This document shows, in pieces, positions 1 to 3,958 of a stretch of DNA of 5,479 nucleotides. How positions within the stretch are numbered: the first letter of the stretch is position 1; each line of letters starts with the position of its first letter. The notes beneath the pieces were generated by a model that saw only the letters and a list, made by a program, of their open reading frames with translations, was not told the DNA's origin and did not search any database. This DNA is from an uncultured Ruminococcus sp. (lineage in GTDB: Bacteria; Bacillota; Clostridia; Oscillospirales; Ruminococcaceae). The DNA is taken from assembly GCA_900554975.1 (NCBI GenBank), contig USJI01000093.1:1-5479 (forward strand), read 5' to 3'. A program made the translations under genes and the position numbers.

Positions 1-6
1 TCCCTT

Positions 7-34
7 ACTATATTTATTTTAAAATGATAGTAAA
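7..34 (-). promoter_or_regulatory. Weak promoter candidate pointing out of the window
   Basis: On the minus strand TTTACT (34-29, four of six bases), a 16-nt spacer and TATAGT (12-7, five of six) follow the small RNA terminator. It could serve a minus-strand gene beyond base 1. In AT-rich DNA such matches arise by chance, so confidence is low. Confidence 0.25.
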
Positions 35-46
35 GTCAAATGGACA

Positions 47-78
47 TAAAAATTCCCGGCTGACGAATCAGACGGGAA
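47..78 (-). terminator. Intrinsic terminator with UUCG tetraloop ending the small RNA
   Basis: On the minus strand TTCCCG-T-CTGA (78-68) pairs with TCAG-C-CGGGAA (63-53), with one T-C mismatch in the middle and a TTCG loop (67-64). TTTTT (52-48) follows. UUCG loops are unusually stable, so this should be an efficient stop. Confidence 0.88.
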
Positions 79-136
79 AATAGCAATACAAATCAAAGAA
101 GACAGCAAACGACGAAGTTTGTGCCACCGATACCAT
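68..136 (-). CDS. Possible 22-residue peptide inside the small RNA unit
   Basis: An ATG at 136 opens a frame reading MVSVAQTSSFAVFFDLYCYF then PV, ending at TGA (70-68). GAGG lies 11 bases upstream, a weak and rather distant ribosome site. The peptide is hydrophobic and aromatic with one Cys and one Asp, and its stop codon falls inside the terminator stem, so translation to the end could disturb terminator folding. A second overlapping frame starting at GTG 192 or TTG 183 gives about 33 or 30 residues ending CCLL. Either may be chance; conservation is the test. Confidence 0.22.
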   Translation of the reverse strand: MVSVAQTSSFAVFFDLYCYFPV

Positions 137-219
137 ATAAATATTGCCCTCGCCCGTTCGACCCGTGACTATCTCCGTTTGCCAATCTTCTCACCTCGCA
201 TTCAATAAACTCTTTTATT

Positions 220-248
220 ATTATAATATGTCTGCGAAAAAATGTCAA
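220..248 (-). promoter_or_regulatory. Perfect-consensus sigma-A promoter of the small RNA unit
   Basis: On the minus strand the sequence has TTGACA (248-243), a spacer of exactly 17 nt, and TATAAT (225-220). All twelve consensus bases match, the strongest promoter in the window. Transcription should begin near 213. No conventional gene follows before the terminator at 47-78. Confidence 0.88.
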
Positions 249-292
249 GATTCAAATCAAAAACGATATTTTTATACACATAAGAGATTCAG

Positions 293-327
293 CCAAATAA
301 AAGGCCCATGAAAAAATCATGGGTCTT
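293..327 (-). terminator. Intrinsic terminator of the GH44 gene
   Basis: The stem is formed by 301-311 and 317-327 (core CCCATGA / TCATGGG, perfect 7 bp, extended to 11 with one mismatch or wobble) around a 5-nt loop. On the minus strand it runs into TTTTATTT (302-295). It lies about 28 bases after the GH44 stop. The plus strand also has a T-rich stretch after the hairpin, so it may work in both directions. Confidence 0.8.
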
Positions 328-354
328 GTTTTATATTTATAAATGTATTTTGAA

Positions 355-2655
355 TTACTTGCCGGTTATTGCACGTTTCAGTTCAATCAAATCAAAAACA
401 TTTATTTTGTCATCTGAATTAACATCTGAATTTTTCTCATTGATTGATGATTCCTTTTTGCAAAGCCATTTTGAAAGTGCAACAGCATCACTTACATCAA
501 CACTCTTGTCAGCATTTACATCGCCTTTAAGAACTGTATCTTCTGTCGGTTTTGTCGGTTCTGTTGCAGATGTATTGTCATATTCATAATAAAGTGTAAC
601 CGTTGAATAATTTACAACAACATCTGTACCTTTCTCCTGTTTTTCAGAATACTTCCACCAGTTCGGTTGCCACTGTGCATTCTCATCAAGAACATCTGCC
701 GCAACTGTTTCCTTGTCTGCATTTGTGAATTCACCGTCAAATGGAACTGTTATCTCAGTTTTTCCGTTAGCAAAATTCACAGACTTGAATCCCCAGAAAC
801 TGTCACCGCCTGCCTTAGGTGAAAGAAGTGAAAAGCAAAGACCGCCACCACCGCTGTAGTATGCAGAGCCTTCTGTGGAATAGCTGTTAACGCCGAAAAC
901 AATCTTTGTGAGATGTTCCTTATCACCGAGAGGAATGAGATATGAGCCGTCTTCTGCTGTTGCAAGCTCACTTACATTATATACAGTTGTTTTTTCTGTA
1001 ATATCCGGAGCTTCATAAACTGTCTTATCAGTTTTCTTGTCAGAAATTACAACGTGTGCAGCTGAAAGCGGAGGAAGTGTTACCTCTACCTTGTTTCCGC
1101 TTATATCATTCTGTACATCAATAATGCGGATATCGCTGTGGTCCTGAGATACTGCATAAACAACAGCACTCTTATAATCTGAAGAAGAACCATCAAGAGT
1201 TATAACTGCATTTTCTGATTCTGTTTTATTTTTGTTTGAGAGAACAACATCAACGTTTGAATCGTCATTGCCGTCGATAGCTGAAAATGCAGCAGATTCT
1301 GAAAGGTCATCGGATTTGGTTTCAACAAGTGTATCACCAAAAGCTGAACCTTCTCCGTCATAATTTGTATAAAGATTTATTGCTGATTCAACATAAGGGC
1401 ATTCAGGAAGTGTTCCCCAGTATGTTGCGAAATAAACTTCATTTTCTGCAAAAGCACCGAGTGCCTCAACCTCTGCAATAGCAGATATAACGTTTTTACC
1501 TGTTGTTGCTTCATTTGAAATATCAGCCAGATTATATTCGGATATAGCCATTTTTGTTCCCGGATAATATTTGTCTATTGACTTTTTAATATTCGGAAGA
1601 AGCGGGAAATACTTTCCGTAATAAGGCTGGAGCCAGCTGTTTTCCACATAGCTTTCATCATAAAGGCTTCTTGCCGCCTGAAGCTTGCCGTCATCTGTTG
1701 AGCAGTCCTGAGAATAGTAATGAATATCAACTACATCAAGAAGTCTTTTGCCGGCTTTCTTTTCAGCATTTGCCATGCTTTCGAGATAATAATCAAGATA
1801 CCAGTTATAATTGCCCTTTATACTTTCCCATTTTGCATCTGTATAATTTCCGTTAGTTCCTGCCATGATACATGGAAGCATACCCCACAAAGCCGGACCA
1901 TAAACTTCAGCGTTAGGGTCAATCTCCTTTACAACCGATGCAAGTTCGATAGATTTTTCAATAAGTTCATCAGCTGTACATTCTTCCGGATGATTCAGAG
2001 GATGAGTATCATTCCAGAGGAAAGGTTCGTTGTCGAGGCTGTAACCCTGAATACCTGTGGAGGTTGTGGAATCACCAAGAGTTTTTACAAGATAATTTAC
2101 ATATTCGTCCATATAAACTGCATCATCTGTTGTATCAGGTTCAAGAAGCAGTTCTGAATTTTTTCTTGTCAGAACCTTGAGCCATCTGTCTGACGGTGCT
2201 GCTGTTGTTACTGCTCCGAGCTTGTCAGCTGCTACATAACCTGCCATTTGCAGTGTAGTTATCTTATAAGGAACATTATATTGTGCACATTCCTTTGAAA
2301 GCTGTCTTGCCGCATATCCGGCACCGTTTGTAATATCACCTATATTTGTATCAGAACTGTTCATCCAGTCCTCACCGGCATTTGACCAGTTTGTTTCCCA
2401 GTTATAACCTGTATAACGATTACCGCCCTGTCTTACTGCATTAACAGTTACATTCTTGTAGTTATTAATATTTCCATACTGGTTCATACCGTAAATATAT
2501 GGGCTTATTTCCTTTTTTTCACCTGAAAGGTTAACAGAAATATTCATATTATAGCTTCCGCCGGAAGTTTCCGCAACTCCAGGAACTGACTGAACAAGAC
2601 AAGCAATTGACATTATTCCGGCAATGAATCCTGCAAATTTACGATTCAGATACAT
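355..2655 (-). CDS. Secreted GH44 endoglucanase with CBM and type I dockerin
   Basis: The protein has 766 residues from the ATG at 2655, chosen because it begins a clear signal peptide (basic MYLNRK, hydrophobic core, likely cleavage after GVA near residue 28) and AAGGGGGA precedes it by about 8 bases; the frame is open 44 codons further but those encode no secretion signal. A GH44 catalytic domain follows (about 35-540), with GYSLDNEP carrying the acid/base Glu210 and AISEYN carrying the nucleophile Glu373, by analogy with GH44 enzymes such as CelJ, and a C-terminal beta-sandwich. Residues 557-693 form a Trp/Tyr-rich beta module at the position where ruminococcal GH44 enzymes carry CBM76; that assignment is from memory. 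A Thr/Pro linker (695-707) leads to a dockerin (709-764) with calcium loops DVNADKSVDVSD and DVNSDDKINVFD. Expected role: extracellular endo-cleavage of beta-1,4-glucan, xyloglucan or glucomannan while docked on a cohesin. Confidence 0.93.
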   Translation of the reverse strand: MYLNRKFAGFIAGIMSIACLVQSVPGVAETSGGSYNMNISVNLSGEKKEISPYIYGMNQYGNINNYKNVTVNAVRQGGNRYTGYNWETNWSNAGEDWMNSSDTNIGDITNGAGYAARQLSKECAQYNVPYKITTLQMAGYVAADKLGAVTTAAPSDRWLKVLTRKNSELLLEPDTTDDAVYMDEYVNYLVKTLGDSTTSTGIQGYSLDNEPFLWNDTHPLNHPEECTADELIEKSIELASVVKEIDPNAEVYGPALWGMLPCIMAGTNGNYTDAKWESIKGNYNWYLDYYLESMANAEKKAGKRLLDVVDIHYYSQDCSTDDGKLQAARSLYDESYVENSWLQPYYGKYFPLLPNIKKSIDKYYPGTKMAISEYNLADISNEATTGKNVISAIAEVEALGAFAENEVYFATYWGTLPECPYVESAINLYTNYDGEGSAFGDTLVETKSDDLSESAAFSAIDGNDDSNVDVVLSNKNKTESENAVITLDGSSSDYKSAVVYAVSQDHSDIRIIDVQNDISGNKVEVTLPPLSAAHVVISDKKTDKTVYEAPDITEKTTVYNVSELATAEDGSYLIPLGDKEHLTKIVFGVNSYSTEGSAYYSGGGGLCFSLLSPKAGGDSFWGFKSVNFANGKTEITVPFDGEFTNADKETVAADVLDENAQWQPNWWKYSEKQEKGTDVVVNYSTVTLYYEYDNTSATEPTKPTEDTVLKGDVNADKSVDVSDAVALSKWLCKKESSINEKNSDVNSDDKINVFDLIELKRAITGK

Positions 2656-2718
2656 TAACAATTTCCCCCTTGTAAAATTTGTCTTCGACCAGTAAATAAT
2701 GCAACACCGGAATTCATA

Positions 2719-2755
2719 CACGGAATATACCTTCCGGTATATTTTCGTCTCCGTG
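2719..2755 (-). promoter_or_regulatory. Structured leader hairpin of the GH44 mRNA
   Basis: In minus-strand RNA, CACGG (2755-2751) pairs with CCGUG (2723-2719). A 7-nt one-sided bulge AGACGAA (2750-2744) follows, then a perfect 8-bp stem AAUAUACC / GGUAUAUU closed by a GGAA tetraloop of the GNRA type. The element ends 63 bases before the chosen start codon. It has no T run after it, so it is not a terminator; an mRNA-stabilising stem, a binding site or a regulatory fold are possible. Its presence argues that this stretch is untranslated leader rather than coding. Confidence 0.5.
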
Positions 2756-2770
2756 CTTAAATTCCAACGC

Positions 2771-2800
2771 ATTTTCAGCAAGAGCAAGTTTACTGAAAAT
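2771..2800. promoter_or_regulatory. 8+8 bp inverted repeat upstream of GH44, candidate operator
   Basis: ATTTTCAG (2771-2778) and CTGAAAAT (2793-2800) are perfect inverted copies separated by 14 bases. The spacing puts half-site centres 22 bases apart, about two helical turns, which suits a dimeric DNA-binding protein. It lies 116 bases upstream of the chosen GH44 start. In RNA it could also form a hairpin. No regulator gene is in the window, so the role is inference. Confidence 0.4.
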
Positions 2801-2818
2801 ATTTACAAGAAAATACTG

Positions 2819-2824
2819 ATCATA
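2819..2824 (-). promoter_or_regulatory. Possible -10 box for the GH44 gene
   Basis: On the minus strand TATGAT (five of six bases of the -10 consensus) lies upstream of the inverted repeat at 2771-2800 and the hairpin at 2719-2755. No convincing -35 box sits 16-18 bases before it. If real, transcription would begin near 2812 with a leader of about 155 nt and would probably need an activator. I found no better promoter closer to the gene. Confidence 0.25.
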
Positions 2825-2847
2825 AAATTTCTCAGTTTTCATAAAGG

Positions 2848-2872
2848 AAAAGCATAAGTTTCCTTTTCATTT
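2848..2872. repeat. Inverted repeat AAAGGAAA / TTTCCTTT in the corA-GH44 gap
   Basis: AAAGGAAA and TTTCCTTT flank a loop of about 8 nt, inside a slightly longer imperfect palindrome. It is followed by T-rich sequence on the plus strand but not on the minus strand, so it is not a good terminator for the minus-strand genes. It could be a backup terminator, a protein site or nothing. Confidence 0.35.
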
Positions 2873-2886
2873 TCGTAGTATATCAC

Positions 2887-2917
2887 AAAAACCTTGAAAA
2901 TTCCTTGAAAAGTTTTT
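2887..2917 (-). terminator. Candidate weak AU-rich terminator after the CorA-family gene
   Basis: Just past the stop codon (2923-2925) the minus strand has AAAAACTTT (2917-2909) able to pair with AAGGTTTTT (2895-2887). That gives about 9 bp including one G-U, around a 13-nt loop, with the 3' arm itself forming the T run. The sequence also contains a direct repeat TTTTCAAGG twice. The stem is nearly all A-T, so termination may be inefficient and some readthrough into the GH44 leader is possible. Confidence 0.4.
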
Positions 2918-2922
2918 AAGTT

Positions 2923-3840
2923 TTAAAACATTTTTTTCTTTTTGAATATAATAATGCAGATAATTACTATCAATATGCTCAGCACAATAATGCCTGGATA
3001 ACCATGTTCAAGTTCAGGCATATTGTTAAAATTCATTCCATACCAGCCTGTTATAAGTGTAAGAGGAAAAAACAAAGTAGATATGACTGTCAGAAACTGC
3101 ATATTCTTGTTCTGCATCGAATCCACCTGTGACTGATATGCTTCTCGCACCTGCTGGGCATATTCCAGAAGCTGTGCAGTACGGCTCATAAGTCTGTCTG
3201 CACGGTCGGTTATTATCCCGAAATATTTCAGCTGTTTTTCTTCAAATATCTGGTTTTCGTTCTGTTCAAGCTCCGTACCCATATCCATAAGTTCGTCATA
3301 ATAACTCCTCAGAATCAGAAGTTCTCGTCTGACCGGAGTTATCTCATTCTGAAAGCTGTCATCAGCACGTCCTGTCGTAATAAATTCTTCGAGTTCCATT
3401 ATTTTTTTCTCATGCTGTCCGAGTATTTCAAGGTCACGATTCATAAACTGCGTCATGTAGTTATAAAGAAACCGTTCCTTTGAACCTCCCTGATGATTTA
3501 TGCTTTTCCTTATCTTCATTATTATACGCTGTGAAAAATTACTGTCATCTATAATAACTATATGGCTCTGATTTACAAAGAACAATACCTTATATCTGCT
3601 TCCGAGAATGTCAAGAAGTTTTGGAATGCAAAAAGAGCCTGCTATGCATTCCTGATGTGTTTCAATCTTTGAAAAGTTGACTGATGTTATACTGAGCTCC
3701 CCGTCATATTCAATTCCGGCAAGTTTCATTGCACTGTCTGCATGTGAAGAATCTGCCAGAATAATTGCCGGTGATGGATGCTCCTGAAAATCAGAAATCT
3801 CCATATCATTTATTTTTTCTTCCAGTGAAAATATCTCCAT
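2923..3840 (-). CDS. corA: CorA-family divalent metal ion channel/transporter
   Basis: A 305-residue protein with CorA layout: a soluble alpha/beta N-terminal domain, a long acidic helical region (about residues 125-245), then two C-terminal membrane segments (about 247-266 and 283-299). The signature YGMNF is seen with GMN at residues 268-270 at the end of the first segment, followed by the conserved periplasmic-loop motif MPEL. The C-terminus is short and basic (KKKKMF), as in most family members. By family knowledge CorA forms a homopentamer that lets Mg2+ (also Co2+ or Ni2+) through the inner membrane, gated by cytoplasmic Mg2+. I chose the ATG at 3840 because AGAGG lies 8 bases upstream and a promoter lies between it and the next in-frame ATG at 3909. 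Substrate cannot be fixed from sequence; efflux of Mg2+ or Zn2+ transport (ZntB-like) remain possible. Confidence 0.92.
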   Translation of the reverse strand: MEIFSLEEKINDMEISDFQEHPSPAIILADSSHADSAMKLAGIEYDGELSITSVNFSKIETHQECIAGSFCIPKLLDILGSRYKVLFFVNQSHIVIIDDSNFSQRIIMKIRKSINHQGGSKERFLYNYMTQFMNRDLEILGQHEKKIMELEEFITTGRADDSFQNEITPVRRELLILRSYYDELMDMGTELEQNENQIFEEKQLKYFGIITDRADRLMSRTAQLLEYAQQVREAYQSQVDSMQNKNMQFLTVISTLFFPLTLITGWYGMNFNNMPELEHGYPGIIVLSILIVIICIIIFKKKKMF

Positions 3841-3870
3841 ATACTTTACCTCTGAATAACGTTTTCTTTT

Positions 3871-3899
3871 ATTATATCTCTTTTTCTTCATTTTGTCTA
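3871..3899 (-). promoter_or_regulatory. Sigma-A promoter for the CorA-family gene
   Basis: On the minus strand the -35 box is TAGACA (3899-3894, five of six consensus bases). After a 17-nt spacer the -10 box is a perfect TATAAT (3876-3871). Transcription should begin near 3864, leaving a leader of about 24 nt, too short for a magnesium riboswitch. The promoter lies inside the N-terminal extension that would be coding if the upstream ATG at 3909 were used. Confidence 0.8.
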
Positions 3900-3907
3900 T
3901 TGCTTCC

Positions 3908-3942
3908 AAAAATAAAAGCAGACGAGCCTTTTGCCCGCCTGC
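3908..3942 (-). terminator. Strong intrinsic terminator after the dockerin protein gene
   Basis: On the minus strand GCAGGCGGGC (3942-3933) pairs with GCTCGTCTGC (3927-3918) in a 10-bp stem with two G-U wobbles and a 5-nt loop AAAAG. It is followed by the T-rich run TTTTATTTTT (3917-3908). It lies 16 bases after the stop codon and just upstream of the corA promoter, so it separates the two transcription units. Confidence 0.9.
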
Positions 3943-3958
3943 CTTAAATTAGTCATAT

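Larger units (their letters stand above)
47..213 (-). ncRNA. Orphan structured small RNA, about 165 nt, family not recognised
   Basis: This is a complete transcription unit between a consensus promoter (220-248) and an intrinsic terminator (47-78). It contains a long-range stem: AGAAGA (191-186) with TCTTCT (102-97) and GCAAACG (182-176) with CGTTTGC (111-105), giving 13 bp with a 3-by-2 internal loop. Inside is a second stem GUCAC / GUGGC (169-165 with 127-123) enclosing a G-rich loop with three GGG runs. A competing local hairpin CAAAC / GTTTG (121-117 with 110-106) uses the same 3' strand. I compared it by eye with c-di-GMP-I, THF, ZTP, glycine, ydaO-type, guanidine, fluoride, 6S and SRP RNA features and found no match. 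It could be a trans-acting sRNA, an undescribed riboswitch-like element or an mRNA for a very small peptide. End positions are inferred from promoter and terminator. Confidence 0.65.

Noticed and set aside
47..213. c-di-GMP-I riboswitch (because of GGCAAAC)
   Set aside because: The second conserved segment of the GACGCAAAGC type and the tetraloop-receptor layout are missing, and the unit ends in a terminator with no gene in the same transcript.
308..589. 93-codon plus-strand frame
   Set aside because: It lies opposite the dockerin end of the GH44 gene, starts within the terminator hairpin and has Ser-rich antisense composition; no family resemblance.
1720..2157. 145-codon plus-strand frame
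   Set aside because: It lies fully antisense to the GH44 catalytic domain, which has conserved motifs; Cys/Ile-rich composition is typical of a shadow frame.
2711..2716. GAATTC palindrome as a regulatory site
   Set aside because: A six-base palindrome (EcoRI site) is expected by chance at this length.
2656..2787. 44-codon N-terminal extension of the GH44 frame
   Set aside because: It would bury the signal peptide, contains the structured hairpin, and has no good ribosome site; the start at 2655 with AAGGGGGA is better.
3841..3909. 23-codon N-terminal extension of the CorA frame
   Set aside because: It contains the promoter and follows directly on a terminator.
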